Shown here: piece by piece, positions 1-8,325 of the stretch
Numbering within the stretch: position 1 is the stretch's first letter
Layout of the letters: each line of letters starts with the position of its first letter
Origin: Pseudomonas viridiflava
GTDB taxonomy: Bacteria; Pseudomonadota; Gammaproteobacteria; Pseudomonadales; Pseudomonadaceae
DNA: 64,000 nucleotides
Assembly (NCBI RefSeq): GCF_001642795.1
Contig: NZ_LKEH01000016.1
Coordinates: 1-64,000, forward strand
Direction of reading: 5' to 3'
Notes under the pieces: generated by a model
The model's input: only the letters and a program-made list of their open reading frames with translations
Database searches by the model: none
What the model was told of the DNA's origin: nothing
Made by a program: the position numbers and the translations under genes

Positions 1-13
1 TCAACTTTACGAT

Positions 14-70
14 GAACCAGTTTGATGCGCGACAGCGCTACGTCGAAGACGTGGTGGCGCCTCCCACAGG
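14..70 (+). repeat. short dispersed intergenic element, copy 1
   Basis: This stretch resembles two others in the window, at 12700-12760 (same strand) and 28482-28518 (opposite strand). Shared core: GTTTG.TGCGCGA.AGCGC, then GAAGAC and GTGG. It ends in a CCTCCCAC run like the arm of the REP elements at 28526 and 48000. This copy can be read as a short open frame (..RQRYVEDVV..), but the 12700 copy has a stop in that frame, so I treat it as a repeat. No gene was seen in positions 1-281. Confidence 0.55.
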
Positions 71-125
71 GTATGCATTCAGTCAGACACTTTCGTCTTG
101 GCCCCCCGTTTTGCGCGTCTTCCGG

Positions 126-167
126 ACTTGTGTATAAGTACGAGCACTGAACATGGGCACGATCAGT
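126..167 (+). repeat. fragment of the GGGCACGATCAGT intergenic repeat
   Basis: It contains ACTTGTGTATAA and, about 20 bases on, ATGGGCACGATCAGT. The same pair of words occurs in the long repeat blocks near 8150-8185 and 53836-53888, so this looks like a decayed end of that family. It lies upstream of the iron-binding-protein gene and may hold part of its leader. Confidence 0.45.
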
Positions 168-281
168 CTTCCAAACGCGTTCTGGCTGCAACATCCAGTA
201 ACGCCTCCAGCGCCTCTTCGATTGAGATAGCAAATGGGATTCACTACCATTTCGCCTCATTTGCGAACGCGAGATACCTTC

Positions 282-1283
282 ATGCAGGCAAGCAAGCGTC
301 TTCTGGCTGCTCTGACACTGACTCTGCTGGGCGGCACCGCTCAGGCAGCCGACGAAGTGGTGGTGTATTCCTCCCGCATCGACGAGCTGATCAAGCCGGT
401 GTTCGATGCCTACACCGCCAAGACCGGCGTGAAGATCAAATTCATCACCGACAAGGAAGCGCCGCTCATGCAGCGCATCAAGGCCGAGGGTGAGAACGCG
501 ACCGCCGACCTGCTGCTGACCGTCGACGCAGGCAACCTCTGGCAGGCCGAGCAGATGGGTATCCTCCAGCCGTTCACCTCGCCGGTCATCGAAGCCAACA
601 TTCCACCGCAATATCGTTCGTCCACCCATGGATGGACGGGCTTGAGTCTGCGGGCGCGGACCATTGCCTACTCGACGGACCGTGTGAAGCCCGCTGAACT
701 GACGACCTACGAAGCGCTTGCCGACAAGAACTGGGAAGGCCGCCTGTGCCTGCGCACGGCCAAGAAGGTCTACAACCAGTCGCTGACCGCCACGCTGATC
801 GAGACCCACGGTGCCGAAGCGTCCGAGAAAATTCTCAAGGGCTGGGTCAACAACCTTTCCACCGATGTGTTCTCCGACGACATCGCCGTGCTGGAGGCAA
901 TCAACGCCGGGCAGTGCGACGTGGGTATCGTCAACACCTACTACTACGGCCGTCTGCATAAGCAGAACCCGGATCTGGCAGTGAAGCTGTTCTGGCCGAA
1001 CCAGGCCGACCGTGGCGTGCACGTCAACCTGTCGGGTATTGGTCTGACCAAATACGCGCCACACCCGGACGCCGCCAAGGCGCTGGTTGAATGGATGACC
1101 GGCCCTGAGGCGCAGAAGATCTTCTCCAGCGTGAACCAGGAATTCCCGGCCAACCCTAAGGTGGCGCCTTCCGATGAAGTGGCGAGCTGGGGCGAGTTCA
1201 AGGCCGATACCATTCCTGTCGAGGTGGCGGGCAAGCGTCAGGCAGAAGCCATTCGCATGATGGATCGCGCGGGCTGGAATTGA
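282..1283 (+). CDS. Fe(III)-type ABC transporter periplasmic substrate-binding protein
   Basis: Periplasmic binding protein of the FbpA/FutA ferric-iron family (type II fold), 333 residues. It should capture ferric iron or a chelate for the permease gene downstream. The start chosen at 282 opens directly on a signal peptide ([13 protein letters not shown]...TAQA) with cleavage before [10 protein letters not shown]; an upstream in-frame ATG at 234 would put 16 unneeded residues before it. [10 protein letters not shown] near the mature N-terminus and the late [10 protein letters not shown] segment, with the paired tyrosines used as iron ligands in this family, support the call. The next gene is the matching fused permease. 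No ATPase gene lies nearby. The exact substrate (free Fe3+ or another metal complex) is inferred from the family. Confidence 0.85.
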   Translation: MQASKRLLAALTLTLLGGTAQAADEVVVYSSRIDELIKPVFDAYTAKTGVKIKFITDKEAPLMQRIKAEGENATADLLLTVDAGNLWQAEQMGILQPFTSPVIEANIPPQYRSSTHGWTGLSLRARTIAYSTDRVKPAELTTYEALADKNWEGRLCLRTAKKVYNQSLTATLIETHGAEASEKILKGWVNNLSTDVFSDDIAVLEAINAGQCDVGIVNTYYYGRLHKQNPDLAVKLFWPNQADRGVHVNLSGIGLTKYAPHPDAAKALVEWMTGPEAQKIFSSVNQEFPANPKVAPSDEVASWGEFKADTIPVEVAGKRQAEAIRMMDRAGWN

Positions 1284-1303
1284 TTTAATACGCGACCTCT
1301 GCT

Positions 1304-1413
1304 CGTTCCCACGCTCCGCGTGGTAACGCCGCTCAGGACGCTCTGCGTCCGCTCTCGAATGTGACGCGGAGCGTCACGGGCTGCATGCCCACGCGGAGCG
1401 TAGGCACGATCAT
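1304..1413 (+). repeat. palindromic intergenic repeat between binding protein and permease genes
   Basis: It contains CGTTCCCACGCTCCGCGTGG, GGACGCTCTGCGTCC, GTGACGCGGAGCGTCAC and TGCCCACGCGGAGCG in series, each a small inverted repeat. The same series recurs at 8094-8310, 12462-12688, 53586-53890 and 59787-59872. It fills almost the whole gap between the two genes of the iron transporter and may form hairpins in the shared transcript. Confidence 0.8.
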
Positions 1414-1437
1414 TCCTTTACCGACTTCGAGAACCTC

Positions 1438-3054
1438 TTGGCCCATCCTGCCCAACGCCGCTGGTATCCACTGGTCTTTGCCATCGCCGCGCTGGTGCTG
1501 TTGCCGCTGAGCGTACTGCTGCTTTCCTGGCAAAGCATCGATCAGCAGATCTGGTCGCACCTGCTCGACACCCAGATGACGCGTCTGCTGGGCAACACCT
1601 TGATTCTGGTCGTTGGCGTCGGCGTGGGTGTGACACTGCTGGGTGTGAGCCTGGCGTGGCTGACCAGTCTGTGCGAGTTTCCGGGACGGCGCTGGCTCGA
1701 CTGGGCGTTGATGCTGCCTTTTGCGATTCCGGCCTATGTGCTCGCCTTCGTCTTCGTCGGTCTGCTGGATTTTTCCGGCCCGGTGCAAACGCTGATGCGC
1801 GAATGGTTTGGCAGCGGCCTGCGGTTGCCCCGGGTGCGCTCCACGGGCGGGGTGATCATCGTTCTGGTGCTGGTGTTCTATCCCTACGTCTACCTGCTGG
1901 CACGCACGGCGTTTCTGGCTCAGGGCAAGGGCCTGATGGAGGCGGCACGTGTGCTCGGGCAATCGCCGTTGCAGGCCTTCTGGCGCGTGGCTTTGCCGAT
2001 GGCACGCCCGGCCATTGGTGCGGGTGTGGCGCTCGCGTTGATGGAAACACTGGCGGATTTCGGAGCCGTGTCGGTGTTCAACTTCGACACCTTCACCACC
2101 GCCATCTACAAGACCTGGTACGGGTTCTTCAGCCTCTCCAGCGCGGCGCAACTGGCCAGCCTGCTGTTGTTGGCGGTGCTGATCCTGCTGTATGGCGAAC
2201 GTCGTGCGAGAGGCGCGAGCCGTGCGACCAACGAGCGCCCGCGAGGTAAGGCGCTTTATCACCTGCGCGGGCTCAAGGCACTGGCTGCGACGTTCTGGTG
2301 TGGGCTGGTGTTTCTCTGCGCGTTTGTCGTGCCCGTGCTGCAACTGGTGGTCTGGGTCTGGCAGCGGGGCCGCTTCGATCTGGACGAGCGGTACACCGGT
2401 CTGATCCTGCACACCCTGTATCTTGGCGGCATGGCGGCGTTGATTACGGTCAGCGCCGCGCTGGTGCTGGCTTTCGCACGGCGCATGGCGCCCACACCTG
2501 CGATCCGTTCGGGCGTGAGCCTGGCCAATCTGGGCTATGCGTTGCCGGGATCGGTGCTGGCGGTGTCGATCATGCTGGCGTTCAGTTACCTGGACCGCGA
2601 ACTGGTCATCCCCTTGTCGGGCTGGCTCGGTGGAGCGGGCAAGCCACTGCTGCTGGGCAGTCTGTCTGCGTTGCTGCTGGCGTATCTGGTGCGTTTCATC
2701 GCCGTGGCCTTCGGTCCGCTGGAAAACAGTCTCTCGCGTATCCGTCCGTCGCTGCCTGAAGCAGCACGCAGTCTGGGCGTCAGCGGACCGAAGTTGTTTC
2801 TCAACGTGTATTTGCCGTTGCTGGTTCCAGGCGCTCTGAGTGCCGCGCTGCTGGTGTTCGTTGACGTGCTCAAGGAAATGCCTGCAACCCTCCTGATGCG
2901 CCCATTTGGCTGGGATACGCTGGCCGTGCGTATTTTCGAGATGACCAGTGAAGGCGAGTGGGCGCGCGCTGCATTGCCCGCCCTGACGCTGGTGCTGGTC
3001 GGCCTGTTGCCCGTCATCGGGCTGATTCGCCGCTCTGCCCGTCAGATTAGCTAG
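1438..3054 (+). CDS. Fe(III)-type ABC transporter fused permease (FbpB-like)
   Basis: Inner-membrane permease of the FbpB/SfuB family, 538 residues, made of two homologous permease halves in one chain. About twelve hydrophobic segments are visible from LVFAIAALVLLPLSVLLL to LPALTLVLVGLLPVIGLI. Each half carries an EAA-type loop contacting the ATPase: EAARVLGQSPLQAFWRVALP near residue 165 and EAARSLGVSGPKLFLNVYLP near 445. The first plausible start is a TTG at 1438 with only a weak ribosome-binding site. The frame stays open upstream into the repeat, so the 5' end may have been altered by it. No ATPase (fbpC) is adjacent; one must be supplied from elsewhere. Confidence 0.85.
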   Translation: MAHPAQRRWYPLVFAIAALVLLPLSVLLLSWQSIDQQIWSHLLDTQMTRLLGNTLILVVGVGVGVTLLGVSLAWLTSLCEFPGRRWLDWALMLPFAIPAYVLAFVFVGLLDFSGPVQTLMREWFGSGLRLPRVRSTGGVIIVLVLVFYPYVYLLARTAFLAQGKGLMEAARVLGQSPLQAFWRVALPMARPAIGAGVALALMETLADFGAVSVFNFDTFTTAIYKTWYGFFSLSSAAQLASLLLLAVLILLYGERRARGASRATNERPRGKALYHLRGLKALAATFWCGLVFLCAFVVPVLQLVVWVWQRGRFDLDERYTGLILHTLYLGGMAALITVSAALVLAFARRMAPTPAIRSGVSLANLGYALPGSVLAVSIMLAFSYLDRELVIPLSGWLGGAGKPLLLGSLSALLLAYLVRFIAVAFGPLENSLSRIRPSLPEAARSLGVSGPKLFLNVYLPLLVPGALSAALLVFVDVLKEMPATLLMRPFGWDTLAVRIFEMTSEGEWARAALPALTLVLVGLLPVIGLIRRSARQIS

Positions 3055-3208
3055 GTGCGGGGCCATCACCTTGCGGCTACAATGCGCCGCAATTGGTGCG
3101 GTCTGTCAGACAATTCGACACGCTTTATTGGTTGCAAACCCCGACTCAGCGGGGGGCTTGCCGTGATGTGTCTGCCCGCACCTTCGCCACGCCCGGAAGG
3201 AGAAACCC

Positions 3209-4291
3209 ATGGGACAGCGTACCCCACTCTTTGACCTGCACCTCGCGCTCGGCGCGAAGATGGTCGATTTTGGTGGCTGGGACATGCCGTTGCATTACGG
3301 ATCGCAGGTCGAGGAACACCATCAGGTGCGTCGCGACTGTGGGGTCTTCGATGTCTCGCATATGAATGTGATCGATGTGCGCGGCAGTCAGGCCAAGGCC
3401 TGGCTGCGTTACCTGCTGGCCAATGACGTCGACAGGCTCAAGACGCCGGGTCGGGCCCTTTACAGCGCCATGCTCGACAATCATGGCGGCATCATCGATG
3501 ACATGATTGTCTACCTCACGACCAGCGGTTATCGGCTGGTCGTCAATGCGGCGACCGGCGCCAAGGACTTCGCCTGGATGCAGTCCCGGCTGGAAGGGTT
3601 CGACGTGCAACTGGTCGAGCGCAGCGAGATGGCCATGCTGGCCATTCAGGGTCCGCAGGCCAGAAGCAGAATCGCCGAGTTGGTCACCAGCGCCCGTGCC
3701 GATCTGATTCGTCAGCTCAAACCTTTCGAAGGCCATGACAACGCCGATTGGTTCATCGCCCGCACCGGCTACACCGGCGAAGACGGGCTGGAAATCATGT
3801 TGCCCGCCGAACAGGCCCCGGGCTTCTTCAATGATCTGGTCGGTGCCGGTATTTCCCCGATTGGCCTGGGCGCGCGCGACACCCTTCGCCTCGAAGCTGG
3901 CATGAACCTGTACGGTCAGGATATCGACGAAAACGCTTCGCCGCTGGTGTCGAACATGGCGTGGAGCATTGCGTGGGAGCCTGCCGAGCGTGAGTTCATC
4001 GGACGTCGGGCGCTTGAGGCCGAGCGAGCCGCAGGGATCGCCTCCAAGCTGGTGGGACTGGTGCTTGAAGAGCGCGGTGTGTTGCGCGCCAGACAGGTGG
4101 TACGCATCGCAGAAATTGGCGAAGGTGAGATAACCAGTGGTAGTTTCTCTCCTACGCTAAGCAAGTCGATTGCTCTGGCACGCGTTCCGATGGCCACCGC
4201 TGACCGCGCCGAGGTCGAAATCCGCGGCAAATGGTACCCGGTGAGGGTCGTGCAGCCAGCGTTTGTGCGTCATGGCAAAGCCCTGATCTAA
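3209..4291 (+). CDS. gcvT: aminomethyltransferase, glycine cleavage T protein
   Basis: T protein of the glycine cleavage system. It moves the aminomethyl carbon from the lipoyl arm of GcvH to tetrahydrofolate, releasing ammonia. Its 360 residues match the family length. The N-terminus ([23 protein letters not shown]) and [20 protein letters not shown] and [16 protein letters not shown] are family signatures. A GGAGA box lies just before the ATG at 3209. gcvH follows after 47 bases, probably co-transcribed. No gcvP is present. No glycine riboswitch is recognisable in 3055-3208. Confidence 0.95.
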   Translation: MGQRTPLFDLHLALGAKMVDFGGWDMPLHYGSQVEEHHQVRRDCGVFDVSHMNVIDVRGSQAKAWLRYLLANDVDRLKTPGRALYSAMLDNHGGIIDDMIVYLTTSGYRLVVNAATGAKDFAWMQSRLEGFDVQLVERSEMAMLAIQGPQARSRIAELVTSARADLIRQLKPFEGHDNADWFIARTGYTGEDGLEIMLPAEQAPGFFNDLVGAGISPIGLGARDTLRLEAGMNLYGQDIDENASPLVSNMAWSIAWEPAEREFIGRRALEAERAAGIASKLVGLVLEERGVLRARQVVRIAEIGEGEITSGSFSPTLSKSIALARVPMATADRAEVEIRGKWYPVRVVQPAFVRHGKALI

Positions 4292-4338
4292 CCTAATCTG
4301 GCGGGTTTTCCGCTGACCCCGATGTTGAGGATGACTAA

Positions 4339-4725
4339 ATGAGCAATATTCCCGCCGAACTGCGTTTCGCCGAAAGCCATGAATGGGCGCGTCTGGAAGC
4401 TGATGGCACCGTAACAGTCGGTATCTCGGATCACGCACAGGACGCGTTGGGCGATGTCGTTTTCGTCGAGCTGCCGGAAATCGGCAAAACCTTCGCAGCG
4501 GGTGATGCTGCAAGCGTTGTCGAGTCGGTCAAGGCCGCTTCGGACATTTACGCGCCGGTTGCAGGCGAAGTGATAGCTGTGAATGAAGACCTGCAAGGTA
4601 CGCCAGAAGGGCTCAACAACGACCCTTATGCTTCCTGGATATTCAAACTCAAGCCGGTCGACGCGACAGGTGATCTGGCAAAACTGCTGGATGCTGCGGG
4701 TTACAAAAGCGCCATCGGCGAGTAA
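4339..4725 (+). CDS. gcvH: glycine cleavage system H protein
   Basis: Lipoyl carrier protein of the glycine cleavage complex, 128 residues, the usual size. The lipoyl-lysine is Lys65 in [15 protein letters not shown]. The N-terminus ([14 protein letters not shown]) and the C-terminal [12 protein letters not shown] are typical. An upstream GAGGA box precedes the ATG. It is the last gene of the gcvT-gcvH unit, closed by the terminator at 4735-4768. Confidence 0.95.
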   Translation: MSNIPAELRFAESHEWARLEADGTVTVGISDHAQDALGDVVFVELPEIGKTFAAGDAASVVESVKAASDIYAPVAGEVIAVNEDLQGTPEGLNNDPYASWIFKLKPVDATGDLAKLLDAAGYKSAIGE

Positions 4726-4734
4726 ACGCCGGAC

Positions 4735-4768
4735 AAAAAAATGCCGCTCAATCGAGCGGCATTTTTTT
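4735..4768. terminator. bidirectional rho-independent terminator between gcvH and the DUF2388 gene
   Basis: Perfect stem GCCGCTC / GAGCGGC with an AATC loop, extended by A-runs on the left and T-runs on the right. It can end transcription from gcvH and, on the other strand, from the convergent DUF2388 gene. Confidence 0.9.
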
Positions 4769-4776
4769 GAGGACAA

Positions 4777-5097
4777 TTACTGGTTTTCGGCAACCAGATT
4801 CTTGTCCAGGATCGCGTTGGCCAGTTCCATGTCGGTAGCCTTCAGGCCTGGGTTGTCCTGACGAACCTGCTGGATGGCAGCTTCCAGGAACGGGCCACGG
4901 ATACCGCCGTCGCTGGCAACGAAGCTGCCTGCGTCGTCCTGAGCGGCAACGATCAGCTTGTGATCCTTGAAGGTCAGGTAAGTCGAGCCGGTGGTGGCAC
5001 CCGAGGAAATCACGTTACGCCAAAAGGTGTCAGCCATCGCTGAACCCATCGGGATGGAAAGCAAGGCAACGGTGGCGACAGCAAACTTGAGACGCAT
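4777..5097 (-). CDS. small secreted DUF2388-family protein
   Basis: Protein of 106 residues with a signal peptide (MRLKFAVATVALLSIPMGSAMA), so probably periplasmic. The mature part (TFWRNVISSGATTGSTYLTFKDHKLIVAAQDDAGSF...) matches the DUF2388 family as I recall it; that family has no known function and is common in Pseudomonas, often with several copies per genome. The start at 5097 is preferred over 5112 because it follows a GGAGTACCTC ribosome-binding site and begins the signal peptide. It is a single gene facing gcvH and sharing its terminator. Confidence 0.75.
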   Translation of the reverse strand: MRLKFAVATVALLSIPMGSAMADTFWRNVISSGATTGSTYLTFKDHKLIVAAQDDAGSFVASDGGIRGPFLEAAIQQVRQDNPGLKATDMELANAILDKNLVAENQ

Positions 5098-5239
5098 GAT
5101 GAGGTACTCCAACTGTGGTTGTTCTGACGGGTTGGATAGCCAAAGTCACGTACTAGTTCAATCAATGTGTACCAGCTTGTTCACTTTAGCTGCCGCGTGG
5201 CCCTGTCAGTTCAGCCTCAGGCATTGCGGCTTCACGCTT

Positions 5240-7024
5240 TCAGCGCTGTTCGCTTTGTGGCGTTACGCGCAGCACCTCTTCAATAGTAGTCAAACCGGCA
5301 GACACTTTCTGGGCACCGGACAGACGCAGACTGCGTGTGCCTTCCTTGAAGGCCTGTCTGCGCATGGCAGTCAGGTCCAGATCCGCGCTGATCAGTGACT
5401 TCACCGCATCCGACATCACCATGATCTCGTACACCCCCGCACGCCCCCTGTAGCCTGTTTCCCGGCATTCCACGCAACCTACGGCCTGATGCGCGCCGGA
5501 TGGCACAGGCGCCTGCCAGGGGCGTGTCAGGGTCTGCCAGTCGGTTTCGTTCAGGTTGATCGGCGCCTTGCAGTGCGGGCAGAGCGTGCGCACCAGACGC
5601 TGGGCCATGACACCCAGTATCGTGGCCTTGAGCAGATAGTGCGGCACGCCGAGCTCCAGCATCCGGCTGATGGCGCTGGGCGCGTCATTGGTGTGCAGGG
5701 TCGACAGCACCAGGTGACCGGTCAGCGCCGCCTGAATCGCCATTTCAGCCGTTTCCAGGTCGCGAATCTCGCCGATCATGATGATATCCGGGTCCTGTCG
5801 CATCAGCGCGCGCACGCCGCTGGCGAAATTCAGGTCAATGTTGTGCTGGACTTGCATCTGATTGAACGCCGGCTCCACCATCTCGATCGGGTCTTCGATG
5901 GTGCAGAGGTTGACCTCCGAGGTCGCCAGCTTCTTGAGCGTGGTGTACAGCGTCGTGGTCTTGCCGGAGCCGGTAGGACCGGTGACCAGAATGATGCCGT
6001 TCGGCTGGCGGGTCATTTCCTGCCAGCGCCGCAGGTCATCGCTCGAGAAACCCAACTGGTCGAAGTCCTTGAGCAGCACCTCGGGGTCGAAGATCCGCAT
6101 CACCATCTTTTCGCCGAACGCCGTGGGCAGCGTCGACAGGCGCAACTCCACCTCGCCACCCTCCGGGGTCGTAGTCTTCACCCGGCCGTCCTGCGGCTTG
6201 CGTTTTTCGGCAACGTTCATCCGTCCCAGGCTCTTCAGGCGGCTGACAATCGCCATGACCACTTGCGGCGGAAACTGGTAGACGTTGTGCAGCACCCCGT
6301 CGATGCGAAAGCGTACCGTGCCCTGTTCGCGCCGGGGTTCGATGTGGATATCGCTGGCGCGCTGCTGGAATGCGTACTGGAACAGCCAGTCGACGATGTT
6401 GACGATGTGCGCGTCGTTGGCATCGGGTTCCTGATCGCTGGCGCCGAGCTTGAGCAACTGTTCGAAGTTGCCCATGTTGCTGACTTTCTGTTCGGTGGCG
6501 CTGGCGCCGCTGACCGATTTTGCCAGCCTGAAGAACTCCACCCCGACGCGCTGGATGTCTATCGGGTTGGCGACCACGCGTTTGATCTGCAGCTTCAGCA
6601 CGTGCTCCAGATCGGCTTCCCAGGCGCGCACATAAGGCTGCGAACTGGCGATGGTGACCGATTCGCGATCAACGGCCACGGCCAGGATCTTGTGGCGCTG
6701 GGCGAAGGCGTAAGACATTAGCGGCGTAACGGCCGCCACGTTGATTTTCAGCGGGTCGATGCGCATGTAGGGCTGGCCACAGGCATTCGCCAGCCAGGCG
6801 GTCAGCGTTTCGAGGTCGAGCTTCTTGCCGGGACGTTTCAGGTCATCGAACTGCTGGCTGGCAAGAAAGGCGAGCGGGTGCAGTTGAATGTTGGCGGCGC
6901 TGCGCCGCTGGGTGACCGCTGTTTCAGCGTCGTCCTGACTGAGCAAGCCTTGGGCGACCAGATCACGGAGTACATCGTTCAGATCGAGCCAGCGATCCTG
7001 TGAAGACGGGGCCAGGGATGCCAT
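5240..7024 (-). CDS. orphan GspE/PilB-type secretion ATPase
   Basis: Type II secretion/type IV pilus assembly ATPase of 594 residues. Order: N-terminal GspE-like domain (about 40-170), a central N2 domain with ASDIHIEP near 224, Walker A GPTGSGKTT at 349-357, the Walker B region DPDIIMIGEIRD near 411, and a four-cysteine zinc motif (C482, C485, C517, C520). All catalytic motifs are intact. No other secretion or pilus gene is nearby, so its partner machine is not evident. The P. aeruginosa gene in the same neighbourhood is also, from memory, a stand-alone ATPase. Confidence 0.85.
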   Translation of the reverse strand: MASLAPSSQDRWLDLNDVLRDLVAQGLLSQDDAETAVTQRRSAANIQLHPLAFLASQQFDDLKRPGKKLDLETLTAWLANACGQPYMRIDPLKINVAAVTPLMSYAFAQRHKILAVAVDRESVTIASSQPYVRAWEADLEHVLKLQIKRVVANPIDIQRVGVEFFRLAKSVSGASATEQKVSNMGNFEQLLKLGASDQEPDANDAHIVNIVDWLFQYAFQQRASDIHIEPRREQGTVRFRIDGVLHNVYQFPPQVVMAIVSRLKSLGRMNVAEKRKPQDGRVKTTTPEGGEVELRLSTLPTAFGEKMVMRIFDPEVLLKDFDQLGFSSDDLRRWQEMTRQPNGIILVTGPTGSGKTTTLYTTLKKLATSEVNLCTIEDPIEMVEPAFNQMQVQHNIDLNFASGVRALMRQDPDIIMIGEIRDLETAEMAIQAALTGHLVLSTLHTNDAPSAISRMLELGVPHYLLKATILGVMAQRLVRTLCPHCKAPINLNETDWQTLTRPWQAPVPSGAHQAVGCVECRETGYRGRAGVYEIMVMSDAVKSLISADLDLTAMRRQAFKEGTRSLRLSGAQKVSAGLTTIEEVLRVTPQSEQR

Positions 7025-7134
7025 GCACGCTCCTTGAGGCAGTTCATCATCGGAAGATGAACAAGACTAGCTGCCAAGCGTGCCAGTGTTGGGCCTTCTA
7101 TGCGACCGGGAATTTCCAAAAGGCCTTTCTGGAT

Positions 7135-7482
7135 TCAGCCGGCAGCCAGCGCGACGAAGGTTTCTGCGGGCTGCAGCGATTCGCTGTGCGTCAGCTCGAC
7201 CGAGCACACATCGATCAGATTGCGCATTTTTTCACCAATGACGCCCGCCCGGTGCCAGCTCAATCCGTCGACCTGCACGTCGATGGCCAGCAGTCCGTTC
7301 TCTCGCGTTACCTCGATGTGGCAGGGCGTCAGGTACTGCATCGCGAACAGGTTCAGCACCTGGCACAACAGCGCAGGTTCTGCCTCGGCGAGGATCTGAT
7401 AGCGCACACAGCAGGTGTGGCTGGCGGACGACCAACTGTCGGGGCGATGTGCAGGGGTGAGAACGGTTTCGAGCGTGGGCAT
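7135..7482 (-). CDS. small ACT-like domain protein, divergent from an Lrp regulator
   Basis: Protein of 115 residues, not firmly recognised. The middle (VRYQILAEAEPALLCQVLNLFA...LIDVCSVEL, about 25-95) has the strand-helix-strand pattern of a ferredoxin-like ACT domain and resembles acetohydroxyacid synthase small subunits. Amino-acid sensing is therefore possible. The start at 7482 has an AGGAG box; the longer version from 7545 would overlap the intergenic promoter region. It is transcribed divergently from the Lrp/AsnC regulator at 7610, its likely controller. The function is inference only. Confidence 0.55.
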   Translation of the reverse strand: MPTLETVLTPAHRPDSWSSASHTCCVRYQILAEAEPALLCQVLNLFAMQYLTPCHIEVTRENGLLAIDVQVDGLSWHRAGVIGEKMRNLIDVCSVELTHSESLQPAETFVALAAG

Positions 7483-7609
7483 GCCGGTTTCTCCTGTGCG
7501 ATTAAGAGAAATTCTTGCACGCGTAAAAAGAAATATCTGGTCCATGATGGAATGAATTACGCTTGTTTCGACTTGTTAATGCGTGATTGATGCTTCTGGA
7601 GAATTGTTT

Positions 7610-8077
7610 ATGTCTGTCGATCTGGATGCCTATGATCGCAGGATTCTTGCCCTGCTCCAGGAGGATGCATCGCTGTCCAGCGCGCAGATCGCCGAGCAGG
7701 TCGGATTGTCGCAGTCGCCTTGCTGGCGACGCATTCAGCGGCTCAAGGATGAAGGTGTGATCCGGCGACAGGTCGCTTTGCTGGATCGCAAGAAGATCGG
7801 TCTGAATACGCAGATATTCGCCGAGGTGAAACTCAATGCGCACGGGCGCTCCAACTTCACCGAATTCACCGACTCGATTCGCGGGTTTCCTGAGGTGCTG
7901 GAGTGCTATGTGCTAATGGGGTCAGTGGATTTTCTGCTGCGCATCGTGACGCCCGACATTGAGGCGTACGAGCGGTTTTTCTTCGAGAAACTGTCGCTGG
8001 TGCCGGGGATTCAAGAGGTGAATTCGACCGTGGCATTGTCGGAAATCAAGTCTACGACGAGCTTGCCGTTGCGGTGA
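7610..8077 (+). CDS. Lrp/AsnC-family transcriptional regulator
   Basis: DNA-binding regulator of 155 residues. The N-terminal winged helix-turn-helix (LDAYDRRILALLQEDASLSSAQIAEQVGLSQSPCWRRIQRL) is followed by a C-terminal RAM/ACT domain (about 65-150) that binds amino acids and forms the octamer. The start at 7610 follows CTGGAG; the ORF can extend to 7583 but that start lacks a good site. The effector is unknown. The divergent ACT-like gene at 7135-7482 shares its 127-base promoter region. Confidence 0.9.
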   Translation: MSVDLDAYDRRILALLQEDASLSSAQIAEQVGLSQSPCWRRIQRLKDEGVIRRQVALLDRKKIGLNTQIFAEVKLNAHGRSNFTEFTDSIRGFPEVLECYVLMGSVDFLLRIVTPDIEAYERFFFEKLSLVPGIQEVNSTVALSEIKSTTSLPLR

Positions 8078-8093
8078 GAAACGACATACGTGA

Positions 8094-8310
8094 AACGCCT
8101 CGGATCGGACGCGGAGCGTCCTGAGAGGCATGCCCACGCGGAGCGATGGGCACGATCAGTGTTGAGGCAGACTTGTCTATAACGATGAGCGCAGAGCGTG
8201 CGGAACGATCCGTGTGGTGGAGATTTATGATCGTTACCACGCTCCAGCGTGGTAACGCCTCTCAGGACGCTCCGCGTCCGGCCGTGAGGTGACGCTTTGC
8301 GTCACAGTCC
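8094..8310. repeat. long palindromic intergenic repeat block
   Basis: Two partial copies of the GGACGCGGAGCGTCC / GTTACCACGCTCCAGCGTGGTAAC family flank a spacer with GGGCACGATCAGTGTTGAGG and then CAGACTTG. A nearly identical spacer occurs at 53836-53880. The block lies between two convergent genes and may act as a terminator, but no T-tract is seen. Confidence 0.8.
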
Positions 8311-8325
8311 GCAGCGTGCGCGCTG

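Noticed and set aside
230-264. GCAAATG...CATTTGC dyad before the iron-binding protein as a Fur box
   Set aside because: A 7-base dyad with a 21-base spacer does not match the GATAATGATAATCATTATC pattern; could be chance.
1333-3069. Long minus-strand ORF (578 codons) opposite the iron permease gene
   Set aside because: It mirrors the permease codon by codon, is rich in Gln, His and Arg as antisense frames of high-GC genes are, and has no domain or ribosome-binding site.
3055-3208. Glycine riboswitch before gcvT
   Set aside because: The conserved aptamer words could not be found; only short GC-rich repeats are present.
8094-8310. Repeat blocks as a CRISPR array
   Set aside because: Repeats are palindromic and irregularly spaced, with no constant spacers and no cas genes.
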